A program made the position numbers and the translations under genes. From Eutypella sp. D-1 (Eukaryota > Ascomycota > Sordariomycetes > Xylariales > Diatrypaceae), in assembly GCA_023313575.1 (NCBI GenBank), contig JAJTTP010000003.1, forward strand, positions 1,240,001 to 1,304,000: DNA of 64,000 bases. Reading direction: 5' to 3'. The notes below the pieces were generated by a model that saw only the letters and a program-made list of their open reading frames with translations, was not told the origin of the DNA and searched no databases. Shown piece by piece: positions 10,495 through 23,198 of the stretch (positions within the stretch are counted from its first letter, which is position 1; the number at the start of each line of letters is the position of its first letter).

Positions 10495-11524
10495 AGTATA
10501 AGCGGGGAATGGGGGGCAGAGACGAGCGACAAAATTGCTAGGATTGAAGTAAATTCATACGCGCATAAATGAGATGGGTGTTGTATATCATAAGATGCAC
10601 TAGAGTAAGGGCATGGTGTTGTCGTGATGAAAAGCTTGGAGTAGAATAGTTAGTTTTCCTGACGCGAATAAACCCCCCTTGAGAAAATCATCAAATGTCG
10701 AAGTAATTTTCTGATCTTCATGTATGTATTTATTTCTGCGTTTCTCTCTCTTTGTTTGATGACTCCTCGCTCACGTGACCACGTTGCCTTCAGATGGAAT
10801 TCTGACGGGTGCTGATGTGCATTGCATTTTGTTGGAGCAGATGCAGGTTGCCAGCTTACATACACTGGCATGATGTAAGATGGGCGCGATCTAGTACGTA
10901 TCGACGCGCTCGAGCCTTTCGAAAAGGTATCACTGTATTTGGCCATTGTTACTCCGTAGAAAGACCTAGGCCCCTCTTCAGGGATATAACTATAGCCAAT
11001 CGATCCCAGCTTGCTAATTGTCATATATTCGCTATTGGTCAAATTTATGAGCACCAGTCACACCGCGCTCCAGCAGATTCGTCGAATACAATACCTAGGA
11101 TCCAGCTTGCAAATAAGCCAGCGACTTTCGCATCGTTGGCTAGGGCCAGACTTGACCAACTCTCTTGATCGAGAGAAAGATATGGACGTATCATATACGC
11201 GATCAACCATGCAACTGGCCTAAAGCGTTTTATTACTTCCATATCTACCTAGGTAGGTAATCGCCTGAAGTGTGGGGCCTATCGCCCCTATCTGCCCCTT
11301 GTTGACCCCTATTCATGACCAACAGATTGGAGGTCGCTCTCGTCTTGCCTGATGGCGGCCTCGTTTAAATCCAACACGCTGTGGTGTCAATTCACTATAT
11401 GCCTCAGCGGAGCCGCTTCGTCTCCTAAAAAACAGAAATCGATTTGTTACGATTCAGAGTCATGCCCATAACGCCTATGTAAACCCAATTGCCTAGTCCA
11501 TGTATATCCCATTCTTCCAGCGCA
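10495..11524. other. Intergenic region
   Basis: Lies between the start of the F-box/ankyrin gene and the end of the GTPase gene, both on the minus strand. Frames in both directions are short and lack motifs. A CACGTGA site lies near 10774, and a TACCTAGGTA-type palindromic motif near 11250. Confidence 0.5.
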
Positions 11525-12628
11525 TCACATGACGGTGCAGGGGCCGCGGCCCTGTTTCTCGAGCGCATCGATCCGATCTTGCAGTGACCTTACAGCCTCG
11601 GCGTTCATGCGCTTCTCGTCGGCGAGCGTCCTCTCCATGTCCCTCAGCATCTTCTTGTAGTGGTCCTCGAGGGCGGCCTTGGCGGCCTTGTTCTCCTCCT
11701 CGTTGTGCACTTTCATCACCTCCCGCATGTCCGCCAGCTCCCTCTCGTGCTTCTCCTTGATGCGCTGCAACTCCAGCATGACCTCCTGCCCGGCGGACGT
11801 GTCTTTGAGCGACTTGTGCCCTCGGCCCATTTCCTCCTGCAGCTGCACGTAGAAAGGCTTGTTGCCGAGAAGGGTGCTGACGATGTCGACGGCGCTCTGG
11901 CGCGTACCGTAGTGCCTAGCCGTTTTCGCCCCGAGAGCGAGTAGTAGCGACCAGAAGTTCTCCCTCAGCTCTACCTCACGCCTCCCCCCTTCCACGTCCC
12001 CTACCCGATCCCAGAAGGTAGTCGCAAGAACCACATTCTGAAGGTTGTTCTCTCCGCAGAGCTTCTTGAACATCTCGAGATTTTTGATCGAATGTTGTGT
12101 CACCCGGCGATCCGAAATCGGATGTAGGTATATGATGCCCGTCAGTTTGATACCCCCCGAGTACGCAACAGACAGGTAGTCGGCGATCATTTCGAGCACC
12201 TCTGTATCCGAGAGGTACGTATCGCTGAAGCCGGGACTGTCTATGTAGTGTACGACTCTATCGTCAATTCTTCCTTCGATGATCTGCACGTCTTGCGTAC
12301 AAGATACAAGATTGTGCCCTATGTTGAGGTCATTCCTTCCAGACGCCCGACTGATGAAAGAAGTCTTGCCAGAGCCCGTCATGCTATCACAAGCCGCGAC
12401 GTCAGTTTTGACCTTCAGTAAGGGTGGTCTGGTGGGTGGCAGGTCTTACCCCATCACAGCAATTAATATAGGCTCCTCCTCCTTGAAACGCTTGTACGCA
12501 TTCGACACGAACTTCATCCCTTCTCGCAGATATCCTGGATTCTTCTCCTTCTTCTCATTGTCCTCCATGCTGATGACGGTATATTCTTCGTCTTCGGACT
12601 TGGGGTCTCGGTCTCGTATAGTGACCAT
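11525..12628 (-). CDS. P-loop GTPase (AIG1/IRG-like G domain) with coiled coil and C-terminal CaaX box
   Basis: Two exons, 12628-12450 and 12383-11525, joined in frame through a split Gly codon; 345 residues. The intron is 66 nt with a GTAAGA donor. The Walker A motif spans the junction: Gly60, then MTGSGKTS with Lys66. A G3-type DSPG follows (Asp108 to Gly111). The G4 position reads TTFWD rather than NKxD, as in many fungal AIG1-like G-domain proteins. Residues about 265-335 form a charged heptad-rich coiled coil. The last four residues, CTVM, are a CaaX motif (Met at X favours farnesylation), so the protein is probably membrane-anchored. Function in fungi is not established; related animal GIMAP and plant IAN proteins act in immunity or membrane scaffolding. 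The assignment is confident for GTP binding and moderate for subfamily. Confidence 0.85.
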
Positions 12629-13841
12629 GTTTGGATAGGCTTTCTAGGGTAGCTGGTTTTTCGTGACTGAACTCGTTTCTACCATTTAATATGTCTTGTG
12701 TTTGCATTAGAGAAGCCGCGATTTTATGTCTCCAGGTCGTTGCTTTTGAGATGGGGGAAATATTGGGCTGCAACCCAATCTTCCCTGCATCGTACGTGGC
12801 ATATCGTGCATAAGTTGATGGAGCTAGTTTGCGGGGCTCTCGCCAATCCACTTGCATGTTCGCCTCAATCGGTTTGTAGGACATGGCATCTATTGGGCAA
12901 GGACCTTTATCACCGCGATTGACATGAGCGGTCTAACTAGTGTGGATATCATCCAACGGGAGAGGCTCTTTGACGTTTGAGCCATTCTCCTGAGGATACT
13001 GGAGTTCCAAGACTTCTAAATCACTTATGGCCACTCATGTGAGTCATCAGACGGATTTCCAGCCACCCATCCATCTTTCGGGCTATATACCCACCACTGG
13101 AGCAAACGGCAAGACTTACTTCGACGATGCGCAACATCATTTGCAGGAGGTCAGGGTGTCAGAGCTTTGACTAAGTAGTATATGTGAATATTGCCCAAGC
13201 AGGGTAACGGACATCAGCCTTCAAGTCGTCTAATAGGTCCATCAAACAACGGCACGGGGTTTAATGATCCGCTGTACAAGGGAGGGGGAATAGAGGCGGG
13301 TTGGAGTTTAAGCCAGTTGATAACAAGCAATACCGAGACGGTATAACAAACCCGTGATGACATGGAATTCCCTGGTTGTTTTAATTAAATTGATTGTTCA
13401 TGTCGCTGATGGAAAGCCGTGTTTGCGAAGAGTGTGGCTTGTTCCCTAGCGCATTCAGTAAACCCCTGGATCCTGTCGCAGACTCGCAAACAGCTTAGGT
13501 AGCAGCAGGTGAATACGATAATGACCCAAATCACAGTTTGTTGTCATACATATCTTAAGTGTCTACAAAGATTCACCGTTCCGAGTGAAAACTATTCGTT
13601 TGTTGCTTGATCGGGTTGCCAACGACAGGCCTTGGCATTCAGGAGGGCGGCTTCCACCTTATACTAGGATATCTACTATCCAGTACCTACTTAGGTATAT
13701 AGTAGCGTAGCTTCCAACTATCAACAACGAAATATAACTAGCTTTCAACTATCAATAACCAAACACGATCTTCGATTATCACTGTAAATCAACTGATTGG
13801 CTGGTCAAGTTACCAACACGCAGACGTTGAGAAGATCTTTA
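12629..13841. other. Divergent intergenic region (GTPase / Nudix)
   Basis: Shared upstream region of the GTPase (-) and the Nudix gene (+). No gene is supported. Short tandem copies of a CAACTATCAA-type sequence occur just before the Nudix start (near 13710-13760). Confidence 0.5.
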
Positions 13842-14611
13842 ATGTCGGGAGCGCCGACGACAGCGGAGCCGGGCCCCGCGTCCGCGCCCCCGGCGACATT
13901 TACCTCGGCGCCCTTGTTGTCAGCTTTCCGGCAGCAGTTGAGCGCATTCCTAGATGCCAACCCAGGGTACGACGGCATCGCGGTCGGAGCGTGCGTCTTC
14001 AAGTCGGACCCCGCCCCGGCCTCAGAAGGCGTAAGGGATCGGATCCTGCTCCTGCAGCGCGCTGCGACGGACTCAATGCCCCTACGCTGGGAGATCCCCG
14101 GCGGTGCGTGCGACTACGGGGATCAGTCGCTGCTGCATGCGTTGGCGCGCGAGCTGTGGGAGGAGAGCGGATTACAGGCGCGCGCCATCCGGGCTCTGGT
14201 CATCGATGACACTACCGCCCACTCGAGCCGCAGCATCGGTTGCAACAAGGATCTCGCCGGTGGCGGCGGGCTGGCCGACGTATTCTTCACGCGGGGCGCG
14301 CGGCGGAGTGAGTTTTGTGTTTTTTTCCTTTCTTTCTTTCTTTCTACCTACGATAAGCTGGGATAGAGAGACCGATGCTAACTATCTCTGGGCGCGACGT
14401 AGTGTGCAAGTTTTCATTCATAACAGATACTGAACCGGGACAGGGGGTAAAGCTCGACCCCAACGAGCACGCGGCGTTTCTCTGGGTTAGCGAGGAGGAG
14501 GCAGAGCGCGGGGAGTGCGGGGGCGTCGAGTTCCGTTACACGACCGCCCGGCAGAGAGAGATCGTCCTGCGCGCGTTTAAGCTAAGGCGGCAGATGGTGG
14601 CTTCGTCATAA
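13842..14611 (+). CDS. Nudix hydrolase
   Basis: Two exons, 13842-14307 and 14403-14611 (intron 95 nt, GTGAGT donor), joined through a split Met codon; 224 residues. The first ATG in frame is taken as start; the frame is open 45 bases further up but has no ATG there. Nudix enzymes hydrolyse nucleoside diphosphates linked to another moiety. The Nudix box is at about 87-111: PGG, then ARELWEESGL with Arg103, Glu104, Glu107 and Glu108, the Mg-binding glutamates. The usual first Glu of the box is Gln95 here. The N-terminal 40 residues are Ala/Pro-rich. The second exon carries the EHAAFLWVSEEE element typical of fungal Nudix proteins. Substrate unknown. Confidence 0.88.
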
Positions 14612-15517
14612 AGACGCAAGAGATAACGGAGCTTTGTGTGTGCCACAACGACTTTAGTGTTAGACAGCGAGCGACAGCTCAGGGGATACAGCGTGTACAG
14701 GGTCTACAACTTGGCAGCGCCTGGAAAGCCATCCATGGATCCATGGATCTTAGCGATTGGAGTTACACGGCACAAAAGTTCTATACATTTCTACGGATAC
14801 GTGGAAGAGATCTCTTGGTGCTACAGGCTTAGGACGGTAAGCAGATAGTTGATAATATCAGTGAGCTACCCCTGCCCTGTAACATCAAATCATTAACGAG
14901 CAAAATGTACCGCTTTCCGAAATTGTCAAGTGATATATAACCCTCCACCAAATATTATGTCCATAACTGAGCTAAGAAGGCGTCATTGCGCCCGTTAGTT
15001 ATTGTGCCCGTTATATACTTGTATGTAAACAGTAAGCCACCCCGGAAGAATATTTGGTGTAGTTTCATACGGAACCTAAGTAGGTACTCTTTAGGGGTCG
15101 AGGCGTGAATAAATGCCTAGGCACTTTGGCTGTAATTTTGAATGCCAGTCACGTGATAGTTAAGTTGAGATCGCTTTTCGCTTGTTGACAATTAACCTGG
15201 ATAAGTGCATATATCGGTCGGGAGGAGAGCTTGTGTGGGGCTCCATTGCAACTTGGGAACACCTATTGGGTCGAAAGTACTGCTTATGGCCTGACCTGAT
15301 CTGATTGAAGTCATTGCCAAGAAACGCTAAGCCATTTCAGGTCAAACCGAGTCGCTGTCAAATCAGCATCCAGATAAACGACAAATCCCTCTTTCCTCCA
15401 TATTTGTGGTTTAGAACATCACTAAAAATCCGGAATTATTTACGACAACGACATCATCGTCCTCATTACCGATATTGTTGACATCTCCGCTCCGTAAACC
15501 CCCCCCAACCCCCCAAA
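14612..15517. other. Intergenic region
   Basis: No gene supported. It contains a GTCACGTGAT site near 15150 and the COX4 promoter, whose last bases before the ATG are C-rich. Confidence 0.5.
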
Positions 15518-16460
15518 ATGTTTTTGCAACGATCCGCCGTCGCCGTAGCCCGCCGTGCCGCTGTGGCCCCGGCCATGCGCCGCACTTTCGTCGCCTCTGC
15601 CATTCGCCGTAAGCAAATCCCGGCCCGAATCATGTCCTGCCAGCCATGTGCGGAACAAGCCCAGCTTCGAATTCTCGAATTGTCGAATCCCCGGCCGACA
15701 AAGCTAATTGACCCTACTAGGAGACGCGAAGAATGTCGAGCCTCACGCAACCAACAACCAGAAGATGAAGACCTTGAGCGGTACGACTTTTAATCCCATC
15801 GATAACCTCGGCTTTTGCTGGGACACAAGCGGCCGATGGCTGAGCGCCCGATAAGAGAATGGTTTATTGACTAGATACCTACCTACAGAGATTCGAACTG
15901 AGGAGGACCTGATCGGCCCCGGTGCCGCCCCCGGAACCGTTCCCACCGATCTCGATCAGTCCACCGGTCTTGAGCGTCTGGAAATTCTCGGCAAGATGGA
16001 GGGTATTGACATTTTCGACATGAAGCCCCTGGACTCATCGAGGAGAGGTAGGTCCCAAAATCTATGCCGTAAGGCAGGGTATATCGGGCTGACGCCATGA
16101 GCAGGAACCCTCGACAACCCCATCCTAGTCAAGTCTGCGGGCGACGAACAGTACGCCGGCTGCACCGGCTGCCCCGCCGACTCCCACGTCGTCCACTGGC
16201 TCGGAGTACGTTGACCCCGCCCCTCCAACAGGCTATGTATCGCCTGGGTTGCCGGGATACAGACTATCGGCACGACAATGCATTACTAACTTTACTACCA
16301 GATGTCCCGTGAGCGACCAGTCGAGCGATGCCCCGAGTGCGGCAGCGTCTACAAGATGCAGTACGTCGGGCCCCAGGATGACCACCACGGCCACGACCAC
16401 CACCATGGCCCCGAGGAGCCCAAGACCTTCGCCAACTACGTCAAGCCGGAATACTGGTAA
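15518..16460 (+). CDS. COX4: Cytochrome c oxidase subunit 4 (mammalian Vb type), mitochondrial precursor
   Basis: Five exons: 15518-15608, 15721-15780, 15889-16047, 16105-16205 and 16302-16460. All junctions keep frame and give 189 residues, close to the usual fungal size. Complex IV subunit on the matrix side of the inner membrane; binds one Zn. The N-terminus is a classical presequence, rich in Arg and Ala and without acids for 31 residues. The conserved block LIGPGAAPGTVP is followed by GLERLEILGKMEG. The zinc site is visible as Cys123, Cys126, Cys147 and Cys150 (CTGC and RCPECG). Between the last cysteines and the C-terminal KPEYW there is a His-rich stretch (about 165-172), an odd feature that may be lineage-specific. 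The branch site ACTAAC before exon 5 is a textbook example. Confidence 0.95.
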
Positions 16461-19400
16461 ATACGGGCTTTCCGATACACGATGTTTTTGTCACCTTCGG
16501 AGTTCGGGCCAGGCTGGGCACGGGAGCGGGGTTGGCCAAGCAAGGAGGGGCCATAGCTGTACATTGACGAGGTGTAGAAATCTTACAAAGTTCATTCGAG
16601 ACCGGATCCTTCGCGAGAATTATGCATGCGCCGCGATGGTCGCTATTTCCGCTCGGCATCTCGGGACCGCGATTTAACTCCCCTACGGAAGCGACCTGTG
16701 CTTAGTCAAGTCCCTTAGATTGTGCGGTGCCTTTTAGGTAAACCCTGACTATAAACGGCAAGTGTAGCCAACCTGACATCGAATGGATGAGGACCCCCTG
16801 TAGTTTGGTAAGCTCTATAATGGTACTTCTATAACATGAGCGCGCGACCGCGGTGCGGCGTATAAGACGTCAGCGTTTCATGACACTGCCTTCAATTCCA
16901 ACACGCTGTAACCCAAGATCCTTATTCTGCACCCACGAGCCCCAACCGTAAACCTCCTTGCATGGGGCATGACACCTTTACCTACCTATACAGTTTTGCC
17001 ATATCACGTTGTTATCTCGTAAGCGGTTATAGACCTGTTGGATCCAAATTCATCCTCGAATTTCCAGTCCTGTCTTGTTCGTATGCGCAGCTGTTCTATT
17101 CATCGCAATCATCCTCGTTTTCTCTTCATCTAAAATTTTTTCTTCATGTGGTTAGCTGAACCTCCCCCCCCTCCTCCCCCCGGCAATCATTCGCGCACTC
17201 CCGAGGCACGGATGTTGACTTCTCGGGGGAAGGCTGCACTGTTACACCTACCCAGGCAGGAGTTCAGCGGTTATAAGCAGCGCCCAAGACGTGGGACACG
17301 GGACACGTATACACAATAGTTACACACGTATATACGAGGAAGGAAGGATACTATGAGTAACTATAAGACGAGATGACTAAGAATTGACATTATAACGAAC
17401 CATCTGGGACGAGTCTGATAGTACAGTACATGGATGTTTGCGGGTTTAATACGTGTAGTTTGCCTAGGTAGGTAGTAGTCTGCTGATTCATATCAAATAA
17501 CGGGCAGCGGGCATAAGGAGATAGAAGGAAGATGACGGACGAGAAGGCTACGGGGGCGCAAGCCAATTGGACGAGGAACTCGACTAAATATACTGTTTCC
17601 AAATGGAGACCCACCCTCTCCAAATGATATCTGATACAACTTTGACCCTGTGGTAGTGGAAGGCACAGTCCAAATCCCAGAGGTTGTCTAATATACCTAC
17701 CTACATACATACCGGTACATGCCGGCATGTACAGTACCTTGGGGGTTTGTATGCATAGCAGGTGGGAGGTATACTCACAAGATTCATTATACTCTTCGAT
17801 CTTGTTCCGGCGATAGATCTGTAACGGACTGACGGGGCGGAAACACCATGCGGCAGACAGGGCGACAAAAAGAGAGGGGGGGGGAAGGGCCTGAACGCGG
17901 ACGATCGTTATGCGGGCATGATTGTTATTGTGCACCCACAGACTGACTGACCGACATGCGTATATACTTACTTAGGCAGTAAACGTATATAGTACTTGTA
18001 TGTGGCTTGCGTCTAAGCCTTTACTTACCTAGGTACATAGGAACAATTTTTTTCATCGGGATTTTTCCTTATTCTATTGCCTAGATGGGCGATGGGCCAA
18101 TGGGAATCGAGGAGAGAACGATAGCTGAGCACCCGAATCGAGGACGAACGAACACGGAATGTATACATGAGGCAGGCAGGCATACACCTGCATGCACAGG
18201 CAGTTGATGGATGTTGGTTATATTATGTATCAGGTTGTAAGTATAGTATTTATACATAGTACTGCATGCCACCCGTGGACGCCATTTGCCATCTATGGAA
18301 GCCAGACCTGCTGATAGCCTGGCCTCCCCTGTGTACTTAGAATAGGTATCCATGTTATCCCTATAATCACTTCCCAAGCAAGGTGGGTTCGTGGGTTCAG
18401 CCATGCTGACACCACTAGGTAACATTAGTGCTTGCATGGTGGAAAATTTGCGAATACCTTCTCGTATACTGCTGCTCTTCCTTCTCGGCAGCTCGGATAC
18501 TTCCTGATAACTTGGAACGTTGGTTTGTGGACTTACTGTGCGCATATGTGGAATGTGCACATTATGTGAGGTAGGTACTTAATGTAGCCATGTGCCCTGA
18601 TATGTTTTCCCCTATCCACTTCAACCAAATAAATAGTTGACGGGATCTGCGCCCAATGCACCAGATAAATGGTTCTTGGCTTCCTGGAGCATCTGATACC
18701 GCACTATATGCGTATATCAGCTTTACAGACCGGGGGGGGGGGCCACTGGATATAGATACCTATAGAGTTAGTGTATGTATAAAGGATGGGTACTTCGAAT
18801 GTACGTGTGTATGTATATATAAATATAGGTACTTTGTCATCAAGGCGGCCGAAGGAGCCTAGCACCTCCAGGGCCATTATTGCTGTTACTATTATCATGC
18901 ACGGCTTAATTGACGTATCAATAATATAACATTGGAACCTTGGAAAGTACCGAACTCCTTATGTATCAGATGTATATCGGGACCGGCGTCCCCCCCAGAT
19001 TGGATCACATAACATTGGAACCTTTCTCCAGACGTTTACCTAACTTGTACACAGCTAGGTCCCTTTTTAGGAGGCGTTCACAAGTTTCGTTACCCTCCAG
19101 CGCATGCCGTATAGTGTGCCATATAGTACTTGAATGTACTATTGAGGTAAGAGGTAGTATGCAGTAATATCATATAATTCTATTCCTGACGTGTCCCCTA
19201 TCATCATCCCAGCCTGGAATAACCATAACTGGAATACTTGTAGTCACCAGTCATCAGTATCATTACCTACTTAGTAGATAATCATAACAAGCTACCGCCC
19301 CCTTCACTCTCTTCCACTCTGCACGCAACGGTAGTTGTCTCTCCCAACCGTCCCCTATACCGTGTGTCAGTACGTCCGTCGGCCCATCTATGTGTCTCTA

Positions 19401-22400
19401 TCACATGTCCATATCGCTAAGCCGGCCAAGATATATCCAGGGATCTTCTAGGTATGTATGAGAAGAGGAAGTAGACGACGACTGCCGTTTCCTCGGACTT
19501 ATTCTTTCTTACAAAATCCCATGTTCAAACCCAACTTTCGTATCAGCGACGTCCAGATCGATAGCCTGCGAGTGCAGACATGTCGCCTAAATAGCGTACA
19601 AATATCGTCGCATGCTGTTAAACTCCAGTTCAAACTCTTTTTTCGTGCTCCTGCCTTCAGCACCGCCTTGAAAATTCCAAGGTGAAGAGGGAGATCCTGA
19701 ATGAAGGGTTTATAGGCCCATCTAACCTTGCTTATTAGACGCAACCATATACGTACGGTACACGACACGCCAGACCTTTTGCACCGGATATACGATACAC
19801 ACACGCGTTATGTTTAATGTATCAACATAATCCACGTCGTTGAGTCAAATTATCCGCGGGATTGTCTGATTATATGCGAAGTCCTGCATCGAACGAAGTC
19901 TGTAAGAGGGGATCACGGCACCAGACAACCGAAGCATCAACACTTTCCACTTTGATATACTACGTAACACAAGCCCTTGTCCTCCCGAGGGCGCCGCCAC
20001 CAGGTAAGCAAACAGTCCGTATGGTCCACTGGTTTGCTCTTTTCTTCTTTACCATGACCGCTTTGGTTTGATGCTCTCCCTTTTCTGGTTCGATACGCGC
20101 CCACCATAGTTCTGCCTTGATCTTCCTCAGATACATAAGTATATATATATATGCCCCACCCCTGCACTTCCCTGGTCTGCCCGACGTAACCTACAGAGAA
20201 AGTAAGTGCTCGGGACTGCGAGATCTGGTCTTGTCCCCTACCCGCTTAGCGGTTAGGGTTCTTCTAGAGCCGCATCAAACCCAGCCGGGCTGGAGAGTAG
20301 CAGATATAACCGTTTAATTGATCATCACCCCTTTTGACCAGAACATCATTCAAATCACATTTGCATCTTCCCCCAACTGCCAAAACCTGCACCAAAACTA
20401 TAATTCATAATTCACGACGGGCCCGCTGCGACGGACCTATCTATATGCTTTCATAGGCCATCCTTCGTTACGCAGCATACCCCCTAAATGGGGTAGTATG
20501 CGACTTACTATATATGGACGTCTCTACTCCATATACCTCCATATATACTTCAGAGTATCATGGATGTACGTGCGCACAAACATACATGAGTACATTTACC
20601 TGCCTAGCTCATGTCTATAACAAATTCATCCGCATCATATCCATAACCATACCCACATTACATCTACATATTATCTACACCTACCCACATATATCGTATG
20701 CGGTGCATACATGCACACATACACACACATGAACAGCAGCATCCTGCGAAGTAAGTGATCAGCTTATTCGATGCAACTGCCCGTGTACTCCTTAAAATCC
20801 CAGACTCCCTAGGATGTGGTTAGCCCCACATCCAACTTATCCCTATCGGCACATTCATGGATCCTATCTACATACTTATATCAGGTAGATATGTATGGGT
20901 GTACTATAATCCACTCACTACGACGTACCTATTAGTTATTCCCTATTTGTACCTACCGGTTGGCACTATACATTTTTCAGGTATACAAGGTATACATACA
21001 GCCTACCGACATAGCCTTGGAACATGCGCTACTACTTCGTACATCACCCCTTGCCCCACCTTTATAGGTAGTTCCATTTTCAACACAAACTTCTTCGTTT
21101 TGCGCGCTCCCAGGGCTGCATTGTTGGTGTTCCTTGGTACTAAAGTAGTAGCCAAGTGTTCTAGCCAACCTAGGAAATATTCTATTCCCCTTCTTCCCCT
21201 TCCAACCCTTTCCAGTGTTTCCATTATAGATCTTATTATCCCCTACTATCGCTACCTACCTATGTATACGTATTATCCCATATCCCATATCCCTACCGTC
21301 TCGGGCCCAGAGCCTAACAAAGAAACAACATATGAGAGGTAACCACGGGGTAAAATGCTGACCGACCTCATTCTTTTATTAGTCAAATCAATAATACAGT
21401 GTTGCACTAAGTTAGTATGTATTATATCGACTCATTATATATCTTTCCTGGCTAGGCAGTCAGTCACCTGTCTACCTGTCTACCCGTGCGAGGTCGTCTA
21501 ATATTTGATCCCTCCACTACCCCTACTGATCGGAATGCGAAAGGCTCCTGGTCACTTCCTGTAATCCCATTCCACCATTACTACTAATACTACTACTAAT
21601 ACTACCACTACTTCTTTCGACCAACAACTTATCAATATATCGTACTATACACATTCACTCACACTCCACCTCATATCCTTCGACCCTTATTACACACTTA
21701 TACACACCCACGCTATCTTGATTCTAGCCTACGTATTTTCTCGGTCCGGCGCATTTTCTCAAGATCAGCTAGCGTCCGGGTTACTAACTCTTGACTTACC
21801 AGTTTATTTCCCCTAATAGAAGGCCCGACCGGCACATACCTAGGTACCATTACGATAACCGGATCCTGGATCTCGTATGCCTGGACTTGCCGGGGGTCGT
21901 CCCAGTCTAGATCACAGCCCACAGCTTCTACCAGAGTGAAGCGCCGACGGTCCATTATACTCCCCAGTTTTATACTCGAGTATATATTGCGACTGCCGGA
22001 CCGTCGAACCCCTAGTCGACCCCTACTAAGTAGGTCGTACGCACGCACGCACGCTCTTAACCCCTTCGGTCTTCTGCAGGTCTTCTACTTGTAGTAGACT
22101 ATACTGCTGAACTCCTGAAATCCACCCTGTTTTTTATTTCCCTTTTCCTCACGCTCGGCAAAACCCGAACCCATGGGAGTATAAACCGCCAAGCTACGAC
22201 TAAACAGTCCCATCACGTCACATCCCTACCTTAGCAGGTACCGACTTACCGACCTTAGATAACCTGTATGTCAGTCAGTGGTAAGTGAGTGCGTTTTTCT
22301 GCATTGCGTATTATCCAGATATGAAATCTGGCCCCATATGTGTCTCGCATTTGCTATCTCCCATCTCCCGTTATCCTCTATCATTTATCCAGTTTCTACT

Positions 22401-23198
22401 TCGTACCCTCTGAGGTCCGTACCCTCCAAGCTTCCAAGTCTCCTTGCCCTCTCCCTAACCCACCCGATGCGCTACCGGCTACGTACCACGATGTTTCATC
22501 GGCGTACCTACCAAATTTATCAAATTCCGTCTGCGCTATAACACTATAACACTATGCGCGTGGTTCCACATGGCGGGTCGCATCAGGATACCCGTACCAC
22601 GGTGTACCGACCGATAATACCCACCCAACCTCATGCACGAGGGGTCCATTATGATGAGCTACCGGTACTACCAGACACTATAAGACACTACTAGATTGCC
22701 TATAACCGTGGACCATTATGGACCACGAGCTATACATAACATCACTACGTATCCCATTGCGTCAACTAAACTCATCCATCTTATCCCATCTCGTCCAACA
22801 CCCACCTTCACTTACATTCTCTCCACATAGCCCACACAGGTGTCTACTATTGTATATTAGGTAGACTATACTATAGCAATAACTCACTATAGTCCACACT
22901 CTTTTTCACTTAGACCCCTTTTACCCTCTCCCACCTATCTGTACATTCCTTCCCTCGCTCCCCCGTTCCTTCATCCACTCCTTAACGATATCTTTTGATC
23001 CCATTATTTTGATCCACTTGTCATTCACTTGGCTTTCATTTTGCGTTGTTCTGCCGCTGAATCCGGCAGACGTACAATAAGTCTTATATCGAGGCATGGA
23101 TGCCGAGAAACTTTATTACAGTCGCACTTTATTGTCTTCTCAAAATACTCTAACAACTTCCATATAGGCGAGCCATTTCGAGAGTGGACCCAAGCGGG
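16461..23198. other. 6.7 kb gene-free region
   Basis: I found no frame with domain motifs, spliceable continuation or codon bias on either strand. The first half is mixed, with scattered TACCTAGGTA palindromes (about 17464, 18020, 21840) and ATGTATATA-type simple sequence. A 16-base direct repeat lies at 18926-18941 and 19009-19024. From roughly 20.3 kb to 23.0 kb the + strand is strikingly poor in G and rich in C, T and A, including ACT repeats near 21577-21612. This is compatible with a long leader or promoter for the gene at 23199 or a long non-coding transcript, but nothing proves either. Confidence 0.55.

Noticed and set aside
10650..11054. 134-codon minus-strand frame
   Set aside because: No similarity or signal; between two supported genes.
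17390..17935. 181-codon minus-strand frame
   Set aside because: No domain, odd composition, contains low-complexity and simple repeats, and no support from splice sites or neighbours.
18081..18560. 159-codon minus-strand frame
   Set aside because: Chance frame in the gene-free region; no recognisable motif.
20857..21342. 161-codon plus-strand frame
   Set aside because: It lies in the G-poor skewed DNA, which lacks stop codons of the TGA/TAG type by composition; the translation is Tyr/Ile/Thr-rich without a fold pattern.
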